Source: JACRAR01 sp041674465 (GTDB lineage Bacteria; Pseudomonadota; Gammaproteobacteria; Burkholderiales; Rhodocyclaceae). Taken from it: a DNA stretch of 21,018 nt. The stretch covers positions 1 to 21,018 of the forward strand of contig JBAYVV010000064.1 in NCBI GenBank assembly GCA_041674465.1, in the 5' to 3' direction. A program made the translations under genes and the position numbers. Shown piece after piece: positions 6,299 to 13,501 of this stretch. The stretch's first letter is position 1; every line of letters begins with the position of its first letter. The notes beneath the pieces were generated by a model, which searched no databases, was not told the DNA's origin, and saw nothing but the letters and a program-made list of their open reading frames with translations.

Positions 6299-8131
6299 TC
6301 ACGGGCACATGCGCTTCAGCTTGTTCGATTCGTATGCCGCGCTGTACCAGATGTAATCTTCGTTATCGCTGTAGGAGTAGTAGGTTGATCCGTTCGGCAG
6401 CATCGCAATGGTGACCCCGCCACGGCCCGACATGAAGGGAACCCAGAAGGTGCAGGAGAACTGCGGGAATTCCGCGGGCGTCATCTGCTTGGCCCAGAAG
6501 CCGTTGTTGTAGTTGAAGGTTGGGTAGCCTGTCGTCAGTACGCCGCGGTCAAGCGGGTTTTGCTGCATCGAATCGGCCAGCATGTCGGCATTCAGGACCT
6601 GGTTATTGCCGATGACGCCATGCTGGTTATTCAGGAGCATGGCAATTTTGGCGGTATCGTCGAGTGTCCAGAACAGGCCATAGCCGCCCAGGGGTGTCCC
6701 GGTCGGGCTGTTGTCGGTGCGCAGCGTCGTCAAAGCGCCCGCACTCAGGCGCATCGGTTTATATACTTCGTCACGCACCGTGTTGAAAATATCCGCGCCA
6801 CTTCCCTGCTGTTGAACCAGATAATTGTTCATCGCGCGGGCCAGGATGAAGTCAGCCGCGGTTTGATATACCCATAATTTGCCAGGCGGTTGTTTTGCGG
6901 GAATGGCGAGTGCTGCAGACATTCTGGCAGCGTAACTCTCCGCCATAAAGAATGGTGTCATGAGGGTGTCATCGATCATGTAGCCGGAATCGAAGTAATT
7001 GCCGGTGGCCAGGTCGAGTGTGTTGTTGAAAGTGACGCTGTCCCAGTTGCCGGCGCTAGTGCTTGTCTCTGGAACATAATCCTTGATCTTCAGTTCATAG
7101 ACCGACTTGCCGTACTTCTGTCCCAGAAGCATCAGGGCGACACTGGCGAATGCCGATTTGGTCGCGGAAAATGCTGTCAGCCGCATGTCATCGCAATAAG
7201 GATAGTTGCCGAAGCGGGTAGCACAGGCCGAAACATAGTTGGTGCCATTGATCAACAGGCCATAAGCGGTCCTTTCCGAGGGGTCATACAGAGCACCCAG
7301 ATTGGGGAGATCGATGCCGGAGTTGGGATAGTCCGTAGCCAAGGCGGACAGGGGCTTGGTCGGCAAGCGGTTGGCCAGTTCCGCAGCATGCTCCGCCTTG
7401 ATGGCTTGCGCATTGGCGATGGTTTCCGGTGTATAAGCGGCGGTCAGGGAACCCCACATATTGGCCTTGTAATAGGGGCAGATTTCCTGGGTAACCTGAT
7501 ACCTCACTTTCGAGACTTTCGTGCCGTCAAAGAGAAATGCCATCACGCCGTTATGCGCGCAGTTGGCGTTTCTTTCCACCAGGGCGAAGGGAAACGAAGC
7601 CCTGTCCATGCCCATGTCACCGCTCTGGTTCCAGATCCGTCCCGGACCGATGATGATGTTCCAATATAAATCGCCAGTGATCTGCAAACCCTGGGTGACG
7701 GGGATCAGAACGTTGCCGCTCTGAACGAACTGGTAACGGAACTTGGGAAGATGCTGCCAGCCTGGGGAGAGGTTGTAACGGTAATCGTCCTTGAGCGCCT
7801 GAAATCCAGTGCTTGCGGTTTCGCCAAAGAGTTCCAGGGTTCCGGAAAAATTGTGCGTGGGTAATGAGGCCCCGGCCGGCATGCCAAAAGCGGCATCGTC
7901 GACCGGTGCAGTGCTGGTGCCGGTCGTGAGATCTTCAAAGGTGAACTGCGCCTGGGTTCCGGAGGGCGCCTTCGCGGGTGGGGTTGTCGAAGCCGCCCCA
8001 ACACCACCACTCCCGCCGCCACTCCTACCACCGCCGCCACCGCATCCAGCCAAGAAGGACGCAACAATCGTCAGCAATACTAGTACCCGCATTTGTTTCT
8101 GGGGTACTAGAACACGAATCGTCATCGGCAT
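6299..8131 (-). CDS. Beta-lactamase-fold serine hydrolase lipoprotein
   Basis: A protein of 610 residues from an ATG at 8131, with AGGAG 7 bases upstream; the GTG at 8134 is too close. The signal peptide ends in SFLAGC (Cys30), followed by a glycine/serine-rich tether. About 250 residues of unassigned N-terminal region come next. The serine beta-lactamase-like (class C/esterase) domain fills the C-terminal half: FSATKS gives Ser322-x-x-Lys325, the usual nucleophile and base; YQT at Tyr422 sits where the Tyr-x-Asn motif is expected; and LGGYGLFWTLDDTAKIAMLL is typical of the family. A Lys-Thr-Gly-type third motif is not obvious; SGRGG near the end may replace it. It should be a lipid-anchored envelope hydrolase. 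The substrate is unknown: esterase, peptidase or beta-lactam. It is divergent from dacC and shares a palindrome-bearing gap with it. Confidence 0.85.
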   Translation of the reverse strand: MPMTIRVLVPQKQMRVLVLLTIVASFLAGCGGGGGRSGGGSGGVGAASTTPPAKAPSGTQAQFTFEDLTTGTSTAPVDDAAFGMPAGASLPTHNFSGTLELFGETASTGFQALKDDYRYNLSPGWQHLPKFRYQFVQSGNVLIPVTQGLQITGDLYWNIIIGPGRIWNQSGDMGMDRASFPFALVERNANCAHNGVMAFLFDGTKVSKVRYQVTQEICPYYKANMWGSLTAAYTPETIANAQAIKAEHAAELANRLPTKPLSALATDYPNSGIDLPNLGALYDPSERTAYGLLINGTNYVSACATRFGNYPYCDDMRLTAFSATKSAFASVALMLLGQKYGKSVYELKIKDYVPETSTSAGNWDSVTFNNTLDLATGNYFDSGYMIDDTLMTPFFMAESYAARMSAALAIPAKQPPGKLWVYQTAADFILARAMNNYLVQQQGSGADIFNTVRDEVYKPMRLSAGALTTLRTDNSPTGTPLGGYGLFWTLDDTAKIAMLLNNQHGVIGNNQVLNADMLADSMQQNPLDRGVLTTGYPTFNYNNGFWAKQMTPAEFPQFSCTFWVPFMSGRGGVTIAMLPNGSTYYSYSDNEDYIWYSAAYESNKLKRMCP

Positions 8132-8171
8132 CACGCTTCTCCTGGTTGCCCAATCTCATCCGCAGGCGGAC

Positions 8172-8190
8172 ATGGGTTCATTTTACCCAT
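8172..8190. repeat. Inverted repeat ATGGGT / ACCCAT in the divergent gap
   Basis: ATGGGT (8172-8177) and ACCCAT (8185-8190) flank a 7-base AT-rich loop about 40-60 bases upstream of the lipoprotein gene. TAAAAT on the minus strand (8185-8180) inside the loop could be a -10 element, but no matching -35 was found. Confidence 0.35.
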
Positions 8191-8202
8191 AAGAAGAACA
8201 AG

Positions 8203-8225
8203 TGTTTGGCGCCATGCGCCAAACA
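8203..8225. promoter_or_regulatory. Perfect 10-3-10 palindrome between divergent envelope hydrolase genes
   Basis: TGTTTGGCGC (8203-8212), a CAT spacer and GCGCCAAACA (8216-8225) form an exact 10-bp inverted repeat. No T-run follows on either strand, so it is not an intrinsic terminator. It lies about midway between the lipoprotein start and the dacC -10 element. This position and symmetry fit a dimeric regulator's operator serving both genes. No regulator gene is adjacent. Confidence 0.5.
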
Positions 8226-8274
8226 GTGAATACGCTTCGAGTGCCCGCGTTCGGCAGTGGATGGCAGATCACCC

Positions 8275-8280
8275 TATAAT
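8275..8280 (+). promoter_or_regulatory. -10 element of the dacC promoter
   Basis: TATAAT in the context CCCTATAAT, 38 bases before the chosen dacC ATG. The -35 is weak (TTCGGC at 8250-8255, spacing 19). Its position argues against the upstream ATG at 8261 as the dacC start, since transcription would begin near 8287. Confidence 0.6.
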
Positions 8281-8317
8281 TGAAACCTTCTTGCCGTTTC
8301 TGCGATTTCCTCATTTC

Positions 8318-9451
8318 ATGCACTACTTTCCTGTTCTGCTGTCCTTGCTGCTGTCATTCTTGGCGCAAGCAGCCCTAGCCCAGTCATCACCCGAACTGCC
8401 TACCGTTGCGGCGCGCTCATGGCTGTTACTGGATTTCAGTTCCGGCCAGGAATTGGTAAGCTCCAATCCGCAACAGCAGGTCGAGCCGGCTTCGCTTACC
8501 AAGCTGATGACGGCTTATCTCAGTTTTGCCGCACTCAAGCAGGGCAAGCTCAAACCCGACCAGTTGGTGCAGGTCTCAGAGCGTGCCTGGAAAACCCAGG
8601 GCTCGCGCATGTTCATCGATCCCAAGCATCCGGTGAAAGTGGAGGAGCTGCTGCGCGGCATGATCGTGCAATCGGGCAATGACGCCTGCATTGCCCTGGC
8701 GGAAGCCGTCGCCGGGTCTGAGGAAGCTTTCGTGCAATTGATGAACCGCGAGGCCCAACGGCTCGGCTTGCAGCGTACTCACTTCATGAATTCGACCGGT
8801 CTGCCCGATCCGCAGCATTACTCCACAGCACACGATTTGGCCCTCCTGGCGACTGCCTTGATTCGTGACTTTCCCGAGTATTACCCGCTGTATTCGATCA
8901 AGGCCTACAACTACAACAACATCACCCAGCACAACCGTAATCGTTTGCTCTGGCTCGATGCGCAAGTCGATGGCGTCAAGACCGGGCATACCGACGGCGC
9001 CGGTTATTGCCTGATTGCTTCGGCCAAGCGCGGCACGCGACGGCTGTTATCCGTGGTGTTGGGCGCGGCATCGGACGCGAGCCGCGCCCAGGAATCCATG
9101 AAACTGCTCAACCATGGCTACCAGGCATACGATGGCGTGAAGCTCTACGAAGTCAATCAGACGGTTTCGCAGCTGCGCGTCTTCAAGGGCGAGCAGAACA
9201 GTGTGCGGGCGGGCTTCAACAGTGAATTCTCGCTCTCCGTGCCGAAGGGGCAGGCCGCTTCGCTCCAAGTGCAGCTGGTCGCGCAGCCGCCGTTGCAGGC
9301 GCCGATTGCAAGGGGCCAGGAAATTGCCCGATTGAAGCTGTTCCTCGGCACTGCGCCGTGGGGCGAGTATCCGCTGGTGGCGCTTGAGGACGTGCCGGCA
9401 GCAGGCATTTTCAGGCGCGCCTGGGACACGATGCGGCTCTGGTTCGAATGA
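8318..9451 (+). CDS. dacC: D-alanyl-D-alanine carboxypeptidase (PBP5/6 family)
   Basis: A protein of 377 residues from the ATG at 8318; an upstream in-frame ATG lies before the promoter's -10 element and lacks a signal peptide. The signal peptide (MHYFPVLLSLLLSFLAQAALA) is cleaved after about residue 21. The three penicillin-binding motifs are complete: SLTK (Ser59-Lys62), SGN (119-121) and KTG (221-223). A beta-rich C-terminal domain follows, ending in the amphipathic helix IFRRAWDTMRLWFE that anchors PBP5-type enzymes to the inner membrane. It removes the terminal D-Ala of peptidoglycan pentapeptides in the periplasm. A D-amino-acid aminotransferase gene follows after about 115 bases. dacA is an equally fair name. 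Confidence 0.93.
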   Translation: MHYFPVLLSLLLSFLAQAALAQSSPELPTVAARSWLLLDFSSGQELVSSNPQQQVEPASLTKLMTAYLSFAALKQGKLKPDQLVQVSERAWKTQGSRMFIDPKHPVKVEELLRGMIVQSGNDACIALAEAVAGSEEAFVQLMNREAQRLGLQRTHFMNSTGLPDPQHYSTAHDLALLATALIRDFPEYYPLYSIKAYNYNNITQHNRNRLLWLDAQVDGVKTGHTDGAGYCLIASAKRGTRRLLSVVLGAASDASRAQESMKLLNHGYQAYDGVKLYEVNQTVSQLRVFKGEQNSVRAGFNSEFSLSVPKGQAASLQVQLVAQPPLQAPIARGQEIARLKLFLGTAPWGEYPLVALEDVPAAGIFRRAWDTMRLWFE

Positions 9452-9469
9452 TGAAGACTATCCTCCCAG

Positions 9470-9490
9470 CCTCCTTTCCAGGAAAGGAGG
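9470..9490 (+). repeat. Perfect hairpin burying a consensus Shine-Dalgarno sequence
   Basis: CCTCCTTTCC (9470-9479), one A, then GGAAAGGAGG (9481-9490) are exactly complementary; as RNA, about 8 bp closed by a short loop. The right arm continues as AAAGGAGGTGA, a full match to the 16S anti-Shine-Dalgarno, and the left arm resembles the anti-Shine-Dalgarno itself. No T-run follows, so it is not a standard terminator of dacC. Confidence 0.55.
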
Positions 9491-9505
9491 TGACGGTCGT
9501 TCGCT

Positions 9506-9562
9506 ATGCTCACAGGATTACGCTGCACCGGGTTCGGGGCGGCCCTTCACCCTGTGCGGTGA
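9506..9562 (+). other. Possible 18-codon leader frame before dat
   Basis: An ATG frame encoding MLTGLRCTGFGAALHPVR stops 4 bases before the dat ATG. The strong Shine-Dalgarno upstream is 15 bases from this ATG, longer than ideal. dat itself has only a weak ribosome binding site, so coupling through this frame is conceivable but unproven. Confidence 0.2.
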
Positions 9563-9566
9563 TCCC

Positions 9567-10418
9567 ATGATCTACCTCAACGGCGCATTCATGCCCCTGG
9601 CAGAAGCCAGGGTGTCGGTGATGGATCGCGGCTTTCTGTTTGGCGACGGCGTGTATGAAGTGATCCCCGTGTATTCGCGTCGTCCGTTTCGTCTCGCGCA
9701 GCATCTGCAGCGCCTGACCAATAGCCTGGCCGGCATTCGCCTGGACAATCCGCATTCCGCAGGCGAGTGGGCCGGATTGATAGACAGGATCATCGACGCT
9801 GCACCCGGCGACGATCAGCAGGTCTATTTGCAGATCACACGCGGTTCGGATAGCCGGCGCAATCACGCTTTCCCGCAAAGTGTCGTGCCCACGGTCTTTA
9901 TCATGAGCGATCCGCTGGTGCCACCGCCGCCCGAGCTATGCCGGCAAGGCATCCAGGCCATCTCCGCCACCGACAACCGCTGGTTGCGCTGCGACATCAA
10001 ATCCACCTCCTTGCTGGCGAACTGTCTGCTGCGGCAAATGGCGGTCGAAGCCGGTTGCGCTGAAACGATATTGTTTCGCGACGGATTCCTCTCCGAAGGG
10101 GCGGCCTCAAACGTTTTCGCGGTGCATGACGGTGTGTTGCTGGCGCCGCAAAAAAATCATCTGATGCTGCCTGGCGTGACCTACGACGTGGTGCTCGAGC
10201 TCGCTGCGGCGCATGGCGTCAGGTATGAGGTGCGTGACGTGCTGGAAGAGGAAGTACGCCAGGCCGAGGAATTGTGGATCAGCTCATCCAACAAGGAAGT
10301 GCTTCCGATTGTCGGTCTCGATGGCTGCGCGGTCGGTGACGGCAAGCCCGGCAAGTGGTTTTCCGCCATGAATGGCTGGTATCAGGAGTTCAAACGCGCG
10401 GTGATGCGGGGAAATTGA
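9567..10418 (+). CDS. dat: D-amino-acid aminotransferase-like, PLP fold type IV
   Basis: A protein of 283 residues from the ATG at 9567, the usual length (about 280). It opens IYLNGAFMPLAEARVSVMDR and GFLFGDGVYEVIPVY, the N-terminal signature of fold-type IV enzymes. DIKSTSLLANCL carries Lys145, the expected pyridoxal-phosphate Schiff-base lysine. EGAASNVFAV is the cofactor phosphate-binding region, and ISSSNKEVLPI is the conserved C-terminal motif. D-amino-acid transaminase interconverts D-Ala and D-Glu with 2-oxo acids. Its place right after a D-Ala-D-Ala carboxypeptidase supports recycling of the released D-Ala. A branched-chain aminotransferase or aminodeoxychorismate lyase role cannot be excluded. 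ybeD starts 6 bases after its stop, so it probably belongs to the ybeD-lipB-lipA transcript. Confidence 0.85.
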   Translation: MIYLNGAFMPLAEARVSVMDRGFLFGDGVYEVIPVYSRRPFRLAQHLQRLTNSLAGIRLDNPHSAGEWAGLIDRIIDAAPGDDQQVYLQITRGSDSRRNHAFPQSVVPTVFIMSDPLVPPPPELCRQGIQAISATDNRWLRCDIKSTSLLANCLLRQMAVEAGCAETILFRDGFLSEGAASNVFAVHDGVLLAPQKNHLMLPGVTYDVVLELAAAHGVRYEVRDVLEEEVRQAEELWISSSNKEVLPIVGLDGCAVGDGKPGKWFSAMNGWYQEFKRAVMRGN

Positions 10419-10424
10419 GCCACC

Positions 10425-10688
10425 GTGACGGACCAGACCCTGCTCGAGTTTCCCTGCGACTTTCCCATCAAGATCATCGGCATCAATCAGGCCGACTATG
10501 CGCAGCTTATCCTCGCCGTGATCCTGCGCCATGACCCTGACTTTGATGCCGCAAGCATGGAAATGCGCCCCTCGGGCAAGGGCAATTACCTTGGCCTGAC
10601 CTGTTGCGTGCATGCGACTTCAAAAGCACAACTCGATGCGCTGTACCGCGAACTGACAAGCCACCCGCTGGTCAAGGTGGTGCTGTGA
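10425..10688 (+). CDS. ybeD: YbeD/DUF493 family protein
   Basis: A protein of 87 residues starting at a GTG (10425), matching the small UPF0250 family in length and pattern: LLEFPCDFPIKIIG at the start, PSGKGNYLGLTCCVHATSKA in the middle, and LYRELTSHPLVKVVL at the end. The fold is a ferredoxin-like regulatory (ACT-type) domain; its function is not firmly known. It sits directly before lipB, as in many proteobacteria, and its TGA overlaps the lipB GTG (GTGA at 10685-10688), so translation is probably coupled. Context suggests a role linked to lipoate assembly. Confidence 0.9.
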   Translation: MTDQTLLEFPCDFPIKIIGINQADYAQLILAVILRHDPDFDAASMEMRPSGKGNYLGLTCCVHATSKAQLDALYRELTSHPLVKVVL

Positions 10689-11302
10689 CCGAACTGGTGG
10701 TGCGCCAGCTCGGCTTGACCGACTACGAGCCGTGCTGGCGAGCCATGCAGCGCTTCACCGCGGAGCGCACTGCCGCGACCGCCGATGAAATCTGGCTTTG
10801 CCAGCATCCGCCGGTATTCACCCAGGGCATGGCGGGCAAGCCGGAGCACCTGCTGCGCGATATTGGTGTCCCGGTAGTGAAAATCGATCGTGGCGGACAG
10901 ATTACCTTTCACGGACCCGGCCAACTCGTGGCTTATCTGCTACTCGACCTGAAACGCCGCAACATCAAGGTGCGCGACCTGGTCACACACATCGAGCAGG
11001 CGGTGATCGATCTCCTTGCAGAGTCCGGCATCGCGGGTGAGCGCCTGGCCGGTGCGCCAGGCGTGTATGTGCAGGGCGCCAAGATCGCCGCACTGGGCTT
11101 GCGTATCAAGAATGGATGCTGCTTCCACGGCTTCAGTCTCAATGTCGACATGGATCTGTCCCCCTATGCGGCGATCAACCCCTGTGGCTATGCAGGCATG
11201 CCGGTCACCCAGATGCGTGCGTTCTGCGGCGCCTACGATGCAGATAGAATCACCGCATTGAGCCGGCGTCTGCTCGACAAACTCCAGGAGCATTTGTCAT
11301 GA
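10685..11302 (+). CDS. lipB: Octanoyl-[acyl-carrier-protein]:protein N-octanoyltransferase
   Basis: A protein of 205 residues from the GTG at 10685, which overlaps the ybeD stop; a longer frame beginning inside ybeD is not needed. LipB moves octanoate from acyl carrier protein to the lipoyl domains of 2-oxoacid dehydrogenases and the glycine cleavage H protein. Visible motifs are HPPVFTQG, RGGQITFHGPGQ (residues 69-80, substrate pocket), GAKIAALGLRI with catalytic Lys133, FHGFSLNVD, and NPCGYAGMPVTQM with the acyl-thioester Cys167. Both members of the Cys/Lys dyad are present, so it should be active in the cytosol. Its TGA overlaps the lipA ATG by 4 bases. Confidence 0.97.
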   Translation: MTELVVRQLGLTDYEPCWRAMQRFTAERTAATADEIWLCQHPPVFTQGMAGKPEHLLRDIGVPVVKIDRGGQITFHGPGQLVAYLLLDLKRRNIKVRDLVTHIEQAVIDLLAESGIAGERLAGAPGVYVQGAKIAALGLRIKNGCCFHGFSLNVDMDLSPYAAINPCGYAGMPVTQMRAFCGAYDADRITALSRRLLDKLQEHLS

Positions 11303-12252
11303 ACAACAACGGGCAAAGAGGCGAAGCCAAGACGGCTCGCGCACATGGTGGCAAAAGCACGATACAAATTGTGCCGGTGGCTGCGGTGCCGCTCAAGAAG
11401 CCGTCCTGGATCCGCGTCAAGACCAGTGTTGATGCGGCCCGCTTCGATGCGGTCAAGAACGTCCTGCGGCAGCAGTCGCTGCATACCGTGTGCGAGGAAG
11501 CCTCCTGTCCCAATATCGGCGAATGTTTTGGCAAGGGCACGGCGACGTTCATGATCCTCGGCGATTTGTGCACCCGTCGTTGCCCTTTCTGTGATGTCGC
11601 GCACGGCCAGCCCAAGCCGCCCGATGCCGACGAGCCGGCGCATTTGGCGCAGACCATCGCAGCCCTGCAACTCAAGTACGTTGTGATTACCAGCGTCGAT
11701 CGCGACGACTTGCGCGATGGCGGCGCGCAGCATTTTGCCGCGTGTATTGCCGAGGTGCGAAAGAGATCGCCGCACACCCGCATTGAAGTGCTGGTTCCGG
11801 ATTTCCGCGGACGCCTTGATGTTGCGCTGGAGATTCTCGGGTCAACTCCGCCGGATGTTTTGAATCACAATCTGGAGACTGCGCCGCGACTCTATGCGCT
11901 GGCGCGACCGGGCGCCGATTACCAGCATTCACTGACACTGCTCAAGTCCTTCAAGGCACGCAATCCGGAGGTCACCACCAAGTCCGGCGTGATGGTCGGG
12001 CTGGGCGAAACGGATGAGGAAATCCTCGCGGTGATGCGCGACCTGCGTGCGCATGACGTCGACATGCTGACCATCGGCCAGTATCTTGCGCCTTCCGGCC
12101 ATCACTTGCCGGTTGTGCGCTATGTGCATCCCGACGTGTTCGCGCTGTTCAGCAGCGCAGCCCAGGCTCTGGGTTTTTCACACGTTGCCAGTGCCCCGCT
12201 GGTGCGCTCGAGCTATCACGCGGATCAGCAGGCCCACGCCGCAGGGGTCTGA
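11299..12252 (+). CDS. lipA: Lipoyl synthase (radical SAM)
   Basis: A protein of 317 residues from the ATG at 11299, overlapping the lipB stop. It inserts two sulfur atoms into protein-bound octanoyl chains, using S-adenosylmethionine radical chemistry. The auxiliary 4Fe-4S cluster, which is the sulfur source, is bound by C-x4-C-x5-C (Cys65, Cys70, Cys76, in CEEASCPNIGEC). The radical SAM cluster is bound by CTRRCPFC (Cys91, Cys95, Cys98). The C-terminal RSSYHAD contains the conserved serine that ligates the auxiliary cluster. The N-terminal 40 residues are the variable extension common in the family. Its stop codon directly abuts that of the convergent peroxiredoxin gene. Confidence 0.98.
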   Translation: MNNNGQRGEAKTARAHGGKSTIQIVPVAAVPLKKPSWIRVKTSVDAARFDAVKNVLRQQSLHTVCEEASCPNIGECFGKGTATFMILGDLCTRRCPFCDVAHGQPKPPDADEPAHLAQTIAALQLKYVVITSVDRDDLRDGGAQHFAACIAEVRKRSPHTRIEVLVPDFRGRLDVALEILGSTPPDVLNHNLETAPRLYALARPGADYQHSLTLLKSFKARNPEVTTKSGVMVGLGETDEEILAVMRDLRAHDVDMLTIGQYLAPSGHHLPVVRYVHPDVFALFSSAAQALGFSHVASAPLVRSSYHADQQAHAAGV

Positions 12253-12786
12253 TCAGCGCTGTTTCTCGGCCGCCCACTGGCGCACGGCGGCCAGCGTATT
12301 CGCCACGTGCTGGTCCGGGCTCATGTCGGTATAGGTGTAGATAATCTTGCCATCCGGAGCGATCACGTAGGAGGTGCGGTTGGCGTAGGGCGTCATGAAT
12401 CCCAGGGCGGCATCGTAGGATTTCATGATGTTCTTGCCGACATCCGCGGCGACGGCGAACTTGCCGCGGCATTCGCTGACTGAAAATTTGTTGAGGGTGT
12501 CGATGGCGTCGTTCGAGACGCCGATCACCGTAGCGCCCAAGGCGCGGTACTGATCGATGGCTTCGGCGAAATTATGGGCTTCCACGGTGCAGCCGGGAGT
12601 GAATGCCGCAGGGTAGAAGTAAAGCACCACCGGCCCCTGCTTGAGCGCCGTGGACAGCTGGAATTGAAATACCTTGCCGCCGAGAGAAGCCTCTGCGCTG
12701 AAATCGGGCGCCTGCTCGCCCACCTTCAATGCAGCTAGCGCGGGCATGACCAACAGCATCAGCAACATGGTCAGCAAGCTCTTCAT
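12253..12786 (-). CDS. Exported peroxiredoxin (AhpC/TSA, Bcp-like)
   Basis: A protein of 177 residues with a signal peptide (MKSLLTMLLMLLVMPALA), so probably periplasmic. The thioredoxin-like core has VLYFYPAAFTPGCTVE, the P-x3-T-x2-C active site with peroxidatic Cys66 supported by Pro59 and Thr63. Cys106 (SECRGKF) is the only other cysteine and could be the resolving one. RTSYVIAPDGKIIYTY is the conserved Arg-containing strand. The family reduces peroxides with thiol partners. AAGGA lies 8 bases before the ATG. It is 30 bases downstream of the CHRD-domain gene on the same strand, so the two probably form one transcript. The most similar cytosolic relative would be Bcp/PrxQ. Confidence 0.92.
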   Translation of the reverse strand: MKSLLTMLLMLLVMPALAALKVGEQAPDFSAEASLGGKVFQFQLSTALKQGPVVLYFYPAAFTPGCTVEAHNFAEAIDQYRALGATVIGVSNDAIDTLNKFSVSECRGKFAVAADVGKNIMKSYDAALGFMTPYANRTSYVIAPDGKIIYTYTDMSPDQHVANTLAAVRQWAAEKQR

Positions 12787-12816
12787 GGCGCGATTCCTTT
12801 CAGTCCGGTCGGGGAA

Positions 12817-13257
12817 TCAGGGTTTAATTTGGGCGCGAATCTCGCCACCCTTGTTCTCGGCGCTATGCACGTTGATGTACAACTGGCCTGCCTTGTAGGC
12901 CTGGTACTGGGGCTCGGTCATTTTTGCACCCGGGGGAACCGACCAGCCGTTGTCGCCGTTCTTGACGAAGGGGATGATCACCGGACCGTTGGCACCGGCA
13001 GCACCCTGATGGATGTGTGCCATGGTGCCGGTGACGCCTGTCGTGGTAATGCCGCCGCTAACGCTCATGTCGGCGTTCACGGTGATGCTGCCACTGCCGG
13101 ATGCCGCAGTCTTGACCGGCGGCACTTCCTGGTCGCCGCTCAGAGTCACCCTGGTTTCTTCTCCAAAGGCTATCGGTGCGAATACTGCAAGGGAAACCAA
13201 TGTCAAAACGACTGCACTGATGTGCTTGAGGCTTAGGATGGTCTTGAATGTGCTCAC
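12817..13257 (-). CDS. Exported CHRD-domain protein
   Basis: A protein of 146 residues from a GTG at 13257 with AGGAGG 6 bases upstream; the longer frame to 13329 would run through the promoter. A signal peptide (about residues 1-31, ending AVFAPIAFG) precedes one CHRD domain: TLSGDQEVPPVKTAASGSGS, a beta-rich middle, TGTMAHIHQGAAGANGPVII, and GQLYINVHSAENKGGEIRAQ at the end. The H-x-H and N-V-H-S motifs and the E-I-R-x-Q ending are hallmarks. CHRD domains are named from chordin; their role in bacteria is unclear. The position before a periplasmic peroxiredoxin gene suggests a shared envelope stress role, which is inference. Confidence 0.88.
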   Translation of the reverse strand: MSTFKTILSLKHISAVVLTLVSLAVFAPIAFGEETRVTLSGDQEVPPVKTAASGSGSITVNADMSVSGGITTTGVTGTMAHIHQGAAGANGPVIIPFVKNGDNGWSVPPGAKMTEPQYQAYKAGQLYINVHSAENKGGEIRAQIKP

Positions 13258-13290
13258 GAGATGCCTCCTGACTGAGTAGCTGGCGATGTC

Positions 13291-13312
13291 TGTCATGGCG
13301 ATTGTCATGACA
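13291..13312. repeat. Repeated TGTCATG near the CHRD transcription start
   Basis: TGTCATG occurs at 13291-13297 and 13303-13309, exactly 12 bases apart. The second copy is part of the perfect palindrome TGTCATGACA (13303-13312). Both lie just downstream of the leftward -10 element, where a repressor could act. Confidence 0.35.
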
Positions 13313-13318
13313 TAGCCC

Positions 13319-13348
13319 AGCATAATCAAAACCTACTAATATTGTCAA
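13319..13348 (-). promoter_or_regulatory. Sigma-70 promoter for the CHRD-peroxiredoxin unit
   Basis: On the minus strand, consensus TTGACA (13348-13343) is followed after 18 bases by TATGCT (13324-13319). Predicted transcription start is near 13312, leaving a leader of about 55 bases before the GTG at 13257. Confidence 0.65.
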
Positions 13349-13446
13349 CTATTACTATAACCGCAGTTAAATATCGCGTCGCCCCGAATGCTTGCCCAGG
13401 CACATTTCCGGGGCGGTTCACGGGGGTTTGCTTGCAGTGCAACATA

Positions 13447-13475
13447 TTGAGTTCAGCCACATTTGACGGTATATT
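13447..13475 (+). promoter_or_regulatory. Sigma-70-like promoter of the gltB leader
   Basis: TTGAGT (13447-13452) and TATATT (13470-13475) are separated by 17 bases. Transcription would start near 13482, giving a leader of about 108 bases before the gltB ATG, with two strong hairpins. Confidence 0.6.
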
Positions 13476-13501
13476 CCTCCACCCGCCCTTTGGGTTTTGA
13501 G

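Noticed and set aside
6890..7669. Plus-strand frame of 259 codons opposite the serine hydrolase gene
   Set aside because: Shadow of a real gene: no start context, no domain, and the opposite strand carries lipobox and SxxK motifs.
8030..8060. GGC/GCC-rich tract resembling a simple repeat
   Set aside because: It encodes the glycine-rich tether after the lipobox of the serine hydrolase; such tethers are common in lipoproteins.
8261..8317. N-terminal extension of dacC from an upstream ATG
   Set aside because: It would place the -10 element TATAAT inside the coding region and hide the signal peptide behind 19 residues; the ATG at 8318 fits better.
10604..10684. Longer LipB start inside ybeD
   Set aside because: The GTG at 10685, overlapping the ybeD stop, matches the family's usual N-terminus and a coupled arrangement.
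13258..13329. N-terminal extension of the CHRD protein
   Set aside because: The extension overlaps the TTGACA/TATGCT promoter; the GTG at 13257 has an AGGAGG at ideal distance and opens a signal peptide.
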